Below, piece after piece: positions 8,739 through 17,492 of a stretch of 64,000 nt of DNA. This DNA comes from Gracilimonas sp965227215 (GTDB taxonomy: Bacteria > Bacteroidota > Rhodothermia > Balneolales > Balneolaceae), in NCBI GenBank assembly GCA_965227215.1, contig OZ245729.1, forward strand, positions 2,170,001 to 2,234,000, read 5' to 3'. A program made the position numbers and the translations under genes. Numbering within the stretch: position 1 is the first letter of the stretch; each line of letters begins with the position of its first letter. Under the pieces are notes generated by a model. It did not search any database. It was given only the letters and a program-made list of their open reading frames with translations, and had not been told where the DNA came from.

Positions 8739-10112
8739 ATGAAACCATTTAAAGCTACTGCTCTTTCTCTTCTTTTACTTTTTGCTTTTGCGGGATTTGC
8801 CCACGCCCAAACACCGGAAATGGAAGTGCTTCGGGAAATTGGAGCAGCACCTTCTGCCGACCGTATTGAAGCTGACATTTCCAAGCTTGTCAGTTTTGGA
8901 ACCCGACATACCTTATCCGATACAACCTCAGATACCCGTGGAATTGGCGCTGCCCGGCGCTGGATAAAGGCTGAATTTGAACGCATATCTGAAAAGTGCG
9001 GAGGATGTCTTGGGGTTTTTTATGTGAGTGATGTAATTGAAGGAACGCGTCGCATCCCAGAACCAACCAATGTGGTTAACGTGATTGCTATCCAACGCGG
9101 TACTGCCGACCCAAACCGGTTCGTAGTAATGAGCGGTGATATAGATTCCCGTGTATCGGATGCTCTGGATGGAGAATCAGAATCTCCCGGTGCAAACGAT
9201 AATGCTTCCGGAGTAGCAGGAGTGCTGGAGTCGGCCCGGGTTTTGACCAACTACGAGTTTGAAGGATCCATTATGTACGCAGCTTTGTCGGGTGAAGAAC
9301 AGGGCTTATTTGGTGGTCAGATTCTAGCCGCCCATGCCAAAGAAAAAGGCTGGGATATCAAAGGGGTTTTAAACAACGATATGATTGGAAACATACAGGG
9401 TATCAATCAGGTGATTGATAATACCACGGCTCGGGTATTTTCAGAAGGAACACGAGCGGTAGAAACAGAGCGTGAGGCCACTATTCGCCGATATACCGGT
9501 GGTGAAGTTGATTCACCATCCCGAAACCTGGCTCGCTATGTGGATAAAATGGCCGATTTATACATTCGTAATTTGGATGTGATGATGATTTACCGGCTCG
9601 ATCGTTTTGGCCGTGGAGGACATCACCGTCCGTTTAATGAAGCAGGATTTCCCGGGGTTCGTATCATGGAAACCAATGAAGATTATAACCGCCAGCATCA
9701 GGATTTACGAACTGAAGATGGTGTTGAATACGGAGACGTGCTGGATGAAGTAGAATTCGATTTTGCTGCCAAGCTAACCGGATTGAACGCCGTGGTTATG
9801 GCGGCGATGAGCTGGGCTCCAAGTCCGCCGGCCGAAGTAGAAATAGAAGGGGCTGTCCGCCCGAGCACTACCTTAAAGTGGAAAGCTTTGGATGCTGAGC
9901 AGAATCCACAATTAGCAGGTTATAAAATCTACTGGCGACTTACGGATGCCAACCAATGGCAGAAAAGTGTGTTTGTTCCGGCCGATAAAACCGAACACAC
10001 GCTGAAGAATGTAGTTATCGATAATTACTACTTTGGTGTTGCCAGTGTATCGGAAGATGGTTTTGAAAGCCCGGTTGTATTTCCGGGTCCGGCCGGCTCT
10101 TTCGGGGATTAA
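8739..10112 (+). CDS. Secreted M28-family metallopeptidase with C-terminal fibronectin-III-like domain
   Basis: 457 residues with a signal peptide (cut before Gln24). The M28 core shows SPGANDNASG (metal-bridging Asp), SGEEQGLFG (catalytic Glu pair), NNDMIGN, and a late metal histidine in GGHHRPF. The position that is normally the first metal histidine (G-H-x-D) reads G-Asp134-I-Asp136, an unusual substitution. Residues from about 365 form a beta-rich fibronectin-type module. Probably an exported aminopeptidase involved in scavenging peptides. Confidence 0.85.
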   Translation: MKPFKATALSLLLLFAFAGFAHAQTPEMEVLREIGAAPSADRIEADISKLVSFGTRHTLSDTTSDTRGIGAARRWIKAEFERISEKCGGCLGVFYVSDVIEGTRRIPEPTNVVNVIAIQRGTADPNRFVVMSGDIDSRVSDALDGESESPGANDNASGVAGVLESARVLTNYEFEGSIMYAALSGEEQGLFGGQILAAHAKEKGWDIKGVLNNDMIGNIQGINQVIDNTTARVFSEGTRAVETEREATIRRYTGGEVDSPSRNLARYVDKMADLYIRNLDVMMIYRLDRFGRGGHHRPFNEAGFPGVRIMETNEDYNRQHQDLRTEDGVEYGDVLDEVEFDFAAKLTGLNAVVMAAMSWAPSPPAEVEIEGAVRPSTTLKWKALDAEQNPQLAGYKIYWRLTDANQWQKSVFVPADKTEHTLKNVVIDNYYFGVASVSEDGFESPVVFPGPAGSFGD

Positions 10113-10269
10113 TGCCGAAAAACTTCAAAAAAATTATTTCTGTGAGTGTAGGAACCTTGTGTTTTCGGATTGGATGGTTGTTTCATCAAAGTCCAAGCGG
10201 ACGCTTGAACTAATTTGAGACGTTCATCGTCAGAACTTTAATCTGATTCTGAGACTTCAAGTATAACCT

Positions 10270-10300
10270 AGCTCCGACGCTCTGCGTCGGAGCTTTTTTA
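10270..10300 (+). terminator. Rho-independent terminator after the M28 peptidase gene
   Basis: Perfect 11-bp stem AGCTCCGACGC/GCGTCGGAGCT (10270-10280 and 10284-10294), 3-base loop, then six T. The T-run exists only in the plus direction, so it ends the plus-strand unit; the opposing ppx gene stops within its tail (10298). Confidence 0.85.
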
Positions 10301-11890
10301 TTGCCCGATATATGCCGGTTCAATCACCCGCTCTATGTTGATTTTCTTCCCGGTTACTTCTTTTAGCAAATCAGATTTACGCTCGGCTCCCCAAATTTCC
10401 AGATACGGTTCTCCTTCGGTACGAATATTCAATTTTATCTGATCTTCTTCCGAATAAACCTGCAGGTCTTTCACGTTTTGGTAGTGACTTCGGTCCAAAC
10501 CATCAGCCACTCTCAGTATTCCGGATAGTTTTCGGATTCTTTTTCGAATAGCCGGAGGCATTTTCCAGTATTCTCCGTGCCTTTTTTTCGGAGTTGAACG
10601 CCGGTGATATCGAGCTACATTAGCAATAATTTCTATTTCGTCTTCCTTAAACCCTTTCAAATCAGAATGCCGGATGATGTACAGGGCGTGTTTATGGTGT
10701 TTAGAGTGAGAAATGTAGTACCCGATATCATGAAGGTAGCTTGCATACTCGAGCAGTTCACGGTCGTTCAGGGTGAGTTCGAGCTCATCTTCCAGCGCAT
10801 CAAAAATGGTGAGAGCCATATTGGCCACATGACGGGAATGCGCTTCATGCCAGTTTGTTTTTCTGAGAAGCTCAAACACACTTCGTCGCCTTGGGTCGGC
10901 AAACGCCCCCGACCATTGCAGCCCAATCATGTCTTTCTTCAGGTAACGAATCACAATCCCTTCACGCAGGGCCTGAGAAGATATTTTCACGGTTTTAATG
11001 CCAAACTTCCGGATCAGAAAGTTCAGCAGTACCACCCCGGTATTAATAAAGCCGACCCGCTTGGTATCCAGGCCGTCAACTTTTTTGCGTTCTTTCTTGC
11101 TGAGTTTGATGAACCACTCGTAGAACTTTTTAAATTCTTCGGCTGAAAATTCCATCTCGTTTAATGTTACATCGATGGATTTATCCTTACGGGCAGCAAT
11201 CATCTGAGCGATGTTCTCCATTGTACCAGAAGAACCAATAATGGTATCGGTGCGGTGTTGGGCAAATGCCTGGGCTACATCACGAAGCTGTTCTTCATAA
11301 TGATCCTCCAGCTTTTCGATGTCTTCTTCGGTAATTGGGTCGGAAGGCTTGAAGATTTCCGTCATACGGGAAACCCCGATTTTTTTGCTGGCTGTAAAAA
11401 AGAATTCCTTTTCGTTTCCGATGAGAAACTCTACGCTTCCGCCGCCCACATCAGCCATGAGTACCGGTTCTTCCGTCAGTTTTACTCCGTGGCGAACGGC
11501 AAGTCCGATCAGTTCAGCTTCAACCCGCCCGGGAATGGCATTCATTTTAATACCAATATCATCAATACTTTTTTGAATGAATTCCCCGCCATTTTCAGCT
11601 TCCCGGATAGCACTGGTGGCGTAGGCCAGTATTTCCTCACATTCGTAGCTATCGGCAAGCCGTTTGATATTTCTCAGGGCGGTTAGTCCGCGCTTAAAAG
11701 CTCCCTCAGATAACCGTTTGCCCATTCCACCTTTGGCCAGCTGAACCATTTCTTTAAGCTTATCGAGCGTTCGGAAGCTGCCGTCGGAATACACATCAAC
11801 GATGATGGCATGAAAAGAATTGGTGCCAATGTCGATGGCGGCAATGCGTTTGATAGGGGCAACCTGGCTGTTACTGCTGCTTATAATCAC
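10298..11890 (-). CDS. ppx: Exopolyphosphatase / guanosine pentaphosphatase with HD domain
   Basis: 530 residues. The Ppx/GppA sugar-kinase-like ATPase fold begins with DIGTNSFH (20-27) and has ADVGGGSVEF near residue 145 and a GSSGTMENI loop near 225. A C-terminal HD phosphohydrolase domain carries His387-Asp388 and the following HHKHALYII helix. The enzyme hydrolyses inorganic polyphosphate and possibly pppGpp, linking phosphate storage to the stringent response. It stands alone, convergent with the M28 peptidase gene. Whether it is Ppx or GppA by preference cannot be told. Confidence 0.9.
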   Translation of the reverse strand: MIISSSNSQVAPIKRIAAIDIGTNSFHAIIVDVYSDGSFRTLDKLKEMVQLAKGGMGKRLSEGAFKRGLTALRNIKRLADSYECEEILAYATSAIREAENGGEFIQKSIDDIGIKMNAIPGRVEAELIGLAVRHGVKLTEEPVLMADVGGGSVEFLIGNEKEFFFTASKKIGVSRMTEIFKPSDPITEEDIEKLEDHYEEQLRDVAQAFAQHRTDTIIGSSGTMENIAQMIAARKDKSIDVTLNEMEFSAEEFKKFYEWFIKLSKKERKKVDGLDTKRVGFINTGVVLLNFLIRKFGIKTVKISSQALREGIVIRYLKKDMIGLQWSGAFADPRRRSVFELLRKTNWHEAHSRHVANMALTIFDALEDELELTLNDRELLEYASYLHDIGYYISHSKHHKHALYIIRHSDLKGFKEDEIEIIANVARYHRRSTPKKRHGEYWKMPPAIRKRIRKLSGILRVADGLDRSHYQNVKDLQVYSEEDQIKLNIRTEGEPYLEIWGAERKSDLLKEVTGKKINIERVIEPAYIGQ

Positions 11891-12068
11891 GCTTAATAAT
11901 TGATTTGGAACTTTTGATTAATCATACACAAAAGATAACAGTTTTGATAATGGGGTTTGGAGTAGAGTAGAAACATTATCCATAGGTAATTCAAAATTTA
12001 CTTGTGCACTCGCTTTTGAATACCTACCATTAACCAACTTTTATAAAAGGAATAATTATCTCTGAAGT

Positions 12069-14570
12069 ATGAAGAAATTTGTTTTAACAGTTGTTGCAGC
12101 TTGTTTTCTAATAACCGGAAGTGCCTTTGCACAGTTTCAATCACCGGCTGAATTTTTAGGGTATGAACTGGGTGAAAAGTGGACGCCCCATTATAAAGTG
12201 ATGAATTATTTCCGGCATGTGGCTGATGAATCCCCGATGGTTTCCCTTACCCAATATGGAACCACTAACGAAGGCCGTGAATTGGTTTATGCGGTTGTGA
12301 CGACTGAGGCCAATCACCAAAATCTGGATGAAATCCGCTCAAACAATTTAAAACTGGCCGATCTGGAAGCAGGTACTTCCACTCCTAACCAAAAGGCGAT
12401 TGTGTGGATGAGTTATAACGTACATGGAAACGAGACTTCTTCCAGTGAAGCAGCGATGAATACGGTGTATAAACTGATCACAGAAAATAATAACTGGCTG
12501 GAGAATACGGTGGTTATTATGGACCCGATGGTAAACCCGGATGGTCGTGACCGATACGTGAACTGGTATCGCAGCGTAGTTGGGGAGAAGAAAAATGTAC
12601 ATCCTGAAACACGCGAGCATAACGAACCCTGGCCCGGAGGGAGAACCAATCACTATTACTTTGATCTAAATCGCGATTGGGCATGGCAAACACAGGTAGA
12701 AAGTCAGCAGCGAATTCGTGTGTACAACGAATGGATGCCTCATGTGCATGTGGATTTTCATGAGCAAGGCTATAATTCACCGTACTATTTTGCTCCCGCA
12801 GCCGAGCCTTTCCATATGGCCATAACCGACTGGCAGCGACAGTTTCAGACGATGATTGGTAAGAATCACACCAAATATTTTGATAAAGAAAACTGGCTGT
12901 ATTTTACCAAGGAAGTTTTTGACCTGTTCTACCCAAGCTATGGCGATACCTGGCCTACATTCAATGGCGCCATCGGGATGACATACGAGCAAGCCGGACA
13001 TAGCTCTGCCGGACGTGGAGTGATTACGGCCGAAGGCGATACGCTTACCCTGCACGACCGTTTGACACATCATACCGTAAGCGGACTTTCTACAGTGGAA
13101 ATTACCGCTCAAAACTCAAAGCGGGTGATTCAGGAGTTTTCCGATTACTTCACCAACACCACCAGAAATGGAGCAGGCGAATACAAAACATTTGTGGTGA
13201 AAAAGAGCAGTAATCCGGATAAAGTATCACGGTTGTTGAGATACTTGGTAAATCAGCGCATCGACTTTGGGGTAGCCAGCCGCTCTTCCAATGCTAACGG
13301 ATATGATTACAGTTCCGGTGAAACCGGCCGGGTTTCCGTTGAGAAAGGTGACTATGTAATCAGTACGTATCAGCCGAAAGGAACACTGGTACGGGTGCTG
13401 TTTGAGCCGAAGCCGGAGCTTGCCGATTCGCTCACTTATGATATCACCGCGTGGGAAATGCACTATGCCTATGGCGTGGATGGCTATGCCATTAAAGGCC
13501 AGCTGGATACAGAGCCTCTTTCCATGAGTATGGAAGACGAGCTTACTCCTGTTATCGATAAGCCGTATGCCTATCTCGCGAAATGGAACTCCATTGAAGA
13601 TTTAAGATATCTTGCGCGGTTGCTGGATGAAGGAGTTGCCGTTCGGTACGCTGAAAAGGCCTTCACCCTGAATGATAAAGAGTATGCCCCCGGTACTCTG
13701 ATCATCACTCGCAATGGCAATGAAAAGCTGGGAGATAAGTTTGATGAAATAGTGAAGGACGAGGCGAATCTGCTGAACCGGGTTGTAACTCCGGTTGCTA
13801 CCGGGTTTGTGGATTCAGGAAAAGATTTTGGGTCATCATATGTGCGCTATATTGAGAAGCCGAAGGTGGCTTTGCTTTCCGGTGAGGGAACCAGCTCTAA
13901 CATGGTGGGTCATATCTGGAACTATTTCGATCAGCAGATAAACTATCCCGTTAACCTGATTAATGTAGATGATGTGGGTTCCGTGAACTGGGATGAGTAT
14001 CATGTGCTCATTCTGCCGGGTACTTACGGAGGCGCTGTAGGTAATGGAGAGATGGATGTTATCAAAGAATGGGTGCGTTCGGGTGGCACCCTGATTGCTG
14101 TTGGAAGTGCTAATAATGATTTGGCCGGAAAAGATGGCTTCAACCTGAAAAGAAAAGAGCGGGAGAACGAGGAAAGCGAAGGCCCTGAAGACAAACTTCA
14201 GAAATATGGGGAGGCTTCACGCGATCGGGCTCAGTATTTTAACCCCGGCAGTATTTTCGAAATAACGATGGACACTTCACATCCTTTGGCATTTGGGTAT
14301 GATGAGAAATATATGTCACTAAAACTGGGATCTTCATCCTTTGATTATCTTGAAAATGGGTGGAACGTGGGCGCAGCTAAACCCGGAGCCCACCGAAGCG
14401 GTTTTGCAGGGAATAAAGCGAAAGAGTCTCTGGAGCACACCTTAGCTTTTGGAGTTCAAAATATGGGTGCTGGTCACGTAGTTTATATGGTTGACAATCC
14501 TTTGTTCCGTGGGTTCTGGCACAATGGTAAACTGCTGTTCGGGAATGCTGTTTTCTTTGTGGGGAATTAG
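12069..14570 (+). CDS. Secreted M14-family zinc carboxypeptidase
   Basis: 833 residues with a signal peptide (cut before Gln22). The zinc motif HGNE (His119, Glu122) is followed by a third histidine within HVHVDFHEQG (225-231) and the catalytic glutamate Glu307 in GMTYEQAG. The C-terminal half (about 590-830) resembles a class-I glutamine-amidotransferase-like domain that follows the peptidase domain in this subfamily. Probably exported to the periplasm or medium. Single-gene unit flanked by ppx (divergent) and the asparagine-synthetase-like operon (convergent). Confidence 0.88.
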   Translation: MKKFVLTVVAACFLITGSAFAQFQSPAEFLGYELGEKWTPHYKVMNYFRHVADESPMVSLTQYGTTNEGRELVYAVVTTEANHQNLDEIRSNNLKLADLEAGTSTPNQKAIVWMSYNVHGNETSSSEAAMNTVYKLITENNNWLENTVVIMDPMVNPDGRDRYVNWYRSVVGEKKNVHPETREHNEPWPGGRTNHYYFDLNRDWAWQTQVESQQRIRVYNEWMPHVHVDFHEQGYNSPYYFAPAAEPFHMAITDWQRQFQTMIGKNHTKYFDKENWLYFTKEVFDLFYPSYGDTWPTFNGAIGMTYEQAGHSSAGRGVITAEGDTLTLHDRLTHHTVSGLSTVEITAQNSKRVIQEFSDYFTNTTRNGAGEYKTFVVKKSSNPDKVSRLLRYLVNQRIDFGVASRSSNANGYDYSSGETGRVSVEKGDYVISTYQPKGTLVRVLFEPKPELADSLTYDITAWEMHYAYGVDGYAIKGQLDTEPLSMSMEDELTPVIDKPYAYLAKWNSIEDLRYLARLLDEGVAVRYAEKAFTLNDKEYAPGTLIITRNGNEKLGDKFDEIVKDEANLLNRVVTPVATGFVDSGKDFGSSYVRYIEKPKVALLSGEGTSSNMVGHIWNYFDQQINYPVNLINVDDVGSVNWDEYHVLILPGTYGGAVGNGEMDVIKEWVRSGGTLIAVGSANNDLAGKDGFNLKRKERENEESEGPEDKLQKYGEASRDRAQYFNPGSIFEITMDTSHPLAFGYDEKYMSLKLGSSSFDYLENGWNVGAAKPGAHRSGFAGNKAKESLEHTLAFGVQNMGAGHVVYMVDNPLFRGFWHNGKLLFGNAVFFVGN

Positions 14571-14592
14571 AAATATGTTTTAAAGTACGTGG

Positions 14593-14630
14593 GTGTTAAC
14601 GTAAAGCAAAAAATAGATTTACGTTAACAC
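14593..14630. repeat. 13-bp perfect inverted repeat between convergent genes
   Basis: GTGTTAACGTAAA at 14593-14605 and its exact complement at 14618-14630, with a 12-base spacer, nested inside a second pair TTAAAGT/ACTTTAA (14580-14586, 14644-14650). It lies between the 3' ends of two convergent genes, so a bidirectional transcript-end hairpin is likely, although there is no clear T-run. Confidence 0.55.
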
Positions 14631-14665
14631 TTAAACACAGAGGCACTTTAAATAATGGATGAATT

Positions 14666-16375
14666 CTAAATCCGCCGAAAAACCTCAAATGCAAGCCACC
14701 AATTCAGCTGATGGGCTAAGTCTTTATTCTTTTGATCATAGAAGCCGATGATAATCTGATCAATCTTTTTATGATCATAAGCCGAATATTCTTTAGCTGA
14801 TTGGGAGTTATGAAGGTCTCGGACATATTCTTCCATGGTCATCAGGAAGTCAATAGTTTGAGAACTTTCATACTTCATTCCAAGTTTCTGCTTGATTCGC
14901 ATCCATGCGGCAGAAGTGTAGTCTTTCATCCAGTAGGGGTAGGAGTAATCTCCTTTTATGAGAGAGGCATTCTGAAGCTTTGGGGCATTTCTTCTGATAA
15001 AAGAACGAAAAACCTGGGCATTCTTCCGCTCCTTAACAGGTAAACTGAGAGCCAAAGCAATTAAATCGGGTTGTAAGAAAGGCATATAATTGAGCAGTTC
15101 ATTATCAGAACGAGCTTGTTCAGGACCTGCCGCGTTTGGCACACGGGTTCTTACTGTGAATAAGTCCAGCCAATTTTCAATGCCGATTTCAGCGATATCC
15201 GGCATGGCATCGATTTCCTCTTGAAGTTCTTCTTCCAACCCCAGGATCATGGCATGGGTACATTCCTGAGTAAAAATGTCTGCTCTATGAAGCCTTAAAA
15301 AAGAAGCCAGAGCCGGAATATCCTTTTTAATTAAAGCTGGTTTAGCTCTTAAGAGAACGCTGTTCATGAAGCGACGCCTCGCTATTTCTCCAAACCCACC
15401 ATCAATTACGGCGAACTTCATTTCCTGAATTCTTCTATAAGCTTGAAATCCCACATAATGTGAAGGAATGGATGTTAACATGGTTTGCCCGACAAAATCA
15501 GGAAGTAGCTCTTCGATTTTTTTAGCTTCAGGAACCTTCTCTTCAAAAACATAATGTTCTTTGTCATAAAACCCGTTCAATAAAGTTGCCGTTTTTAAAT
15601 CCGGGTGGTTTGCTTCACCAAAAGTATGTGTAGCCCAATTTGAATTTGATTGTTGAAGAAGTATGGCAAAAAGGGTTCGCGAATCTAACCCTCCTGAGAG
15701 TCCTAAAGAAAGTGGTTGCCCTTGTTTTAAAGGCAGTGTACTAAAGTTTGATAAAGTACTCAGAAAGCTCTGCGAGCTGACTTCTTTCCGGCTAAAATTC
15801 CATCTTTGACTTGAAATCGTCACCCCCTCTGGCTTAATAGTAGCATGCCCACCCTGTGAAATACGCTCAATTCCGTTTACAAAACTACCATTAGAAAATT
15901 GATTAATGGCCAGCCATCGACTTCCGAACTTTTTCCAGTTTATGGATGCTTTTGGAACAAGTTTTATTATCCAGTCGAGTCTTGTGGAGAAGAGGACAAA
16001 GTCTTTTGCTTCATGAATAAACACATTCCGCATTCCCAGCTGATCGGTGTACAATTCAACCTGCTGATCATTCCAACTGCAAACCGCAAAATGACCGTTT
16101 GCTTGGTGAAGATGACTCACTCCTTTACCAATGGCCTGATCCCAGTCATTTGAATCGTACAACTTAGGGTCTTCACCATTTGAAATGCCAACGCCGGATG
16201 CTACCCATCCGGATTGCTTATCTTCATCCAATTGGGAATGGATGGTTTGATGGTGACCTCCGGCAATCAAGAAAAAAGACTCGGACTCTACTAAACAATC
16301 ATTATCTGAAGAAAGCGAAAGAATGGAATTCTTAAGTGATTGCTTCCGGCCTGTAATACCAATAAACCAACCCAT
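14666..16375 (-). CDS. Asparagine-synthetase-like protein lacking the glutaminase cysteine
   Basis: 569 residues with the two-domain plan of AsnB: an Ntn-like N-terminal half and an ATP-pyrophosphatase half with SGGLDSR (227-233) and DGGFGE (325-330). The protein begins MGWFIGITG where AsnB has Met-Cys-Gly, so the nucleophilic cysteine is absent and glutamine hydrolysis is not expected. Cys-less relatives use ammonia or form amides intramolecularly (beta-lactam synthetase, lasso-peptide cyclase), but no lasso precursor or protease is next to it. ATG overlaps the stop of the TPR lipoprotein gene by one base (TAATG). Substrate unknown. Confidence 0.75.
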   Translation of the reverse strand: MGWFIGITGRKQSLKNSILSLSSDNDCLVESESFFLIAGGHHQTIHSQLDEDKQSGWVASGVGISNGEDPKLYDSNDWDQAIGKGVSHLHQANGHFAVCSWNDQQVELYTDQLGMRNVFIHEAKDFVLFSTRLDWIIKLVPKASINWKKFGSRWLAINQFSNGSFVNGIERISQGGHATIKPEGVTISSQRWNFSRKEVSSQSFLSTLSNFSTLPLKQGQPLSLGLSGGLDSRTLFAILLQQSNSNWATHTFGEANHPDLKTATLLNGFYDKEHYVFEEKVPEAKKIEELLPDFVGQTMLTSIPSHYVGFQAYRRIQEMKFAVIDGGFGEIARRRFMNSVLLRAKPALIKKDIPALASFLRLHRADIFTQECTHAMILGLEEELQEEIDAMPDIAEIGIENWLDLFTVRTRVPNAAGPEQARSDNELLNYMPFLQPDLIALALSLPVKERKNAQVFRSFIRRNAPKLQNASLIKGDYSYPYWMKDYTSAAWMRIKQKLGMKYESSQTIDFLMTMEEYVRDLHNSQSAKEYSAYDHKKIDQIIIGFYDQKNKDLAHQLNWWLAFEVFRRI

Positions 16376-17310
16376 TAACCTCGTGCCAACTCAGCTTCAC
16401 TGGCAATGTATCCGAAGGCAGCCCAGTTACCGGCTTCATATACGTCTTGCCAGATTTCCAAAGCTCGTTCTTCCCGGCCGTTGACATGGTGCCAGAAACC
16501 CAGCCCGTAACCCAGGGTAGCATTATCAAGTTCGGAGTTTTCTTCTGTGATGATTTCATCCGGAGAGAAAACGCCTTTGAACACCATTAACAATTCATGG
16601 TAACTGGTATTCTCAATCAGTTCCATATCGGGCGAGACTTGGTCGAGCAAGGCACCGGCTTCAGCATCCCGTCCGATTTTTCGTAGCGTCATATATTTCC
16701 AGTACAAAAAGGCCACGCGCATGTCCGGATTTCCGGAAACCTGGAGTCCGTTTTCGTAAGCGAGGTTAGCTTGTTCATACTCCCCTTTCAGGTAATGTGC
16801 CAGCCCAAGATGATACCAGGTATTGGTTTGAAGGGTGCTGAGCGGAATGTTTTGCTCATTGGGTAAACCATCTTTTTCTGTGATATCAGGCTGATCTTTA
16901 AAGAGCCTTGCTGCACGCTGAAAGTCATCAATAGCCAAATCAAAAGCCCGAAGAGTAATGTATCGGTGTCCGCGATGCCGGTATAACCTGGGCTCATCCG
17001 GAAACTCGTTGATGGCGTCGGTAAAAAGCTCAACAGCCTGACGGTAGTCCCCGGCATAGGCGGTCTTTCGGGCTTCCCAAATCATATGATCCACCATTCG
17101 GTCTTCCTGATAAGCCAGCTTGTTCAGTGAATCGATCCGGATCAAATACCGCTCGGGAATGCCCTGAATGTCAGTCTTAAGCGTATCTCCCAACAGAGAA
17201 ATGGTTTGAACCGAAATCGGGAGAGACTCAATATCAGGCTGCTTCTTTTCGGGCTGACAGGAGATTAGAAGAAATGATGAAATCAGGAAAACCGGAATGC
17301 GACACTTCAT
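16375..17310 (-). CDS. TPR lipoprotein
   Basis: 311-residue lipoprotein with lipobox L15-I16-S17-Cys18 and several TPR helices between about residues 75 and 215. Not assigned to a named family. Its stop overlaps the start of the asparagine-synthetase-like gene (TAATG), so the two products are probably made together, although one is membrane-attached and the other has no export signal. Confidence 0.75.
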   Translation of the reverse strand: MKCRIPVFLISSFLLISCQPEKKQPDIESLPISVQTISLLGDTLKTDIQGIPERYLIRIDSLNKLAYQEDRMVDHMIWEARKTAYAGDYRQAVELFTDAINEFPDEPRLYRHRGHRYITLRAFDLAIDDFQRAARLFKDQPDITEKDGLPNEQNIPLSTLQTNTWYHLGLAHYLKGEYEQANLAYENGLQVSGNPDMRVAFLYWKYMTLRKIGRDAEAGALLDQVSPDMELIENTSYHELLMVFKGVFSPDEIITEENSELDNATLGYGLGFWHHVNGREERALEIWQDVYEAGNWAAFGYIASEAELARG

Positions 17311-17457
17311 AACTATTGGGTTAATTCAGGAAATGTTGATGGAAGGAATATATTGGTTTGGAAGTATTATTAAAGATCTGTCTATAATTCAAACCAACGC
17401 AGAACAATGGCGAAAGATACGGAGTCACAAATAACGGCACTGAACAAACTCAACTTC

Positions 17458-17477
17458 AACATTCAAGGTTGAATGTT
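17458..17477 (-). terminator. Possible hairpin terminator after smc
   Basis: AACATTCAA-GG-TTGAATGTT forms a 9-bp stem with a 2-base loop, 15 bases past the smc stop in the minus direction. The following minus-strand sequence has only scattered T, so it may be an RNA 3'-end stabiliser rather than a true terminator. Confidence 0.35.
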
Positions 17478-17492
17478 CCTTGATCGATGTTC

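Noticed and set aside
10604..11146. 180-codon open frame on the plus strand within ppx
   Set aside because: Antisense to the conserved Ppx/HD coding sequence; its translation shows no domain or signal peptide.
14666..16375. Lasso-peptide or lanthipeptide cluster around the asparagine-synthetase-like gene
   Set aside because: No small precursor, B-type protease or RRE protein next to it; the partner is a TPR lipoprotein.
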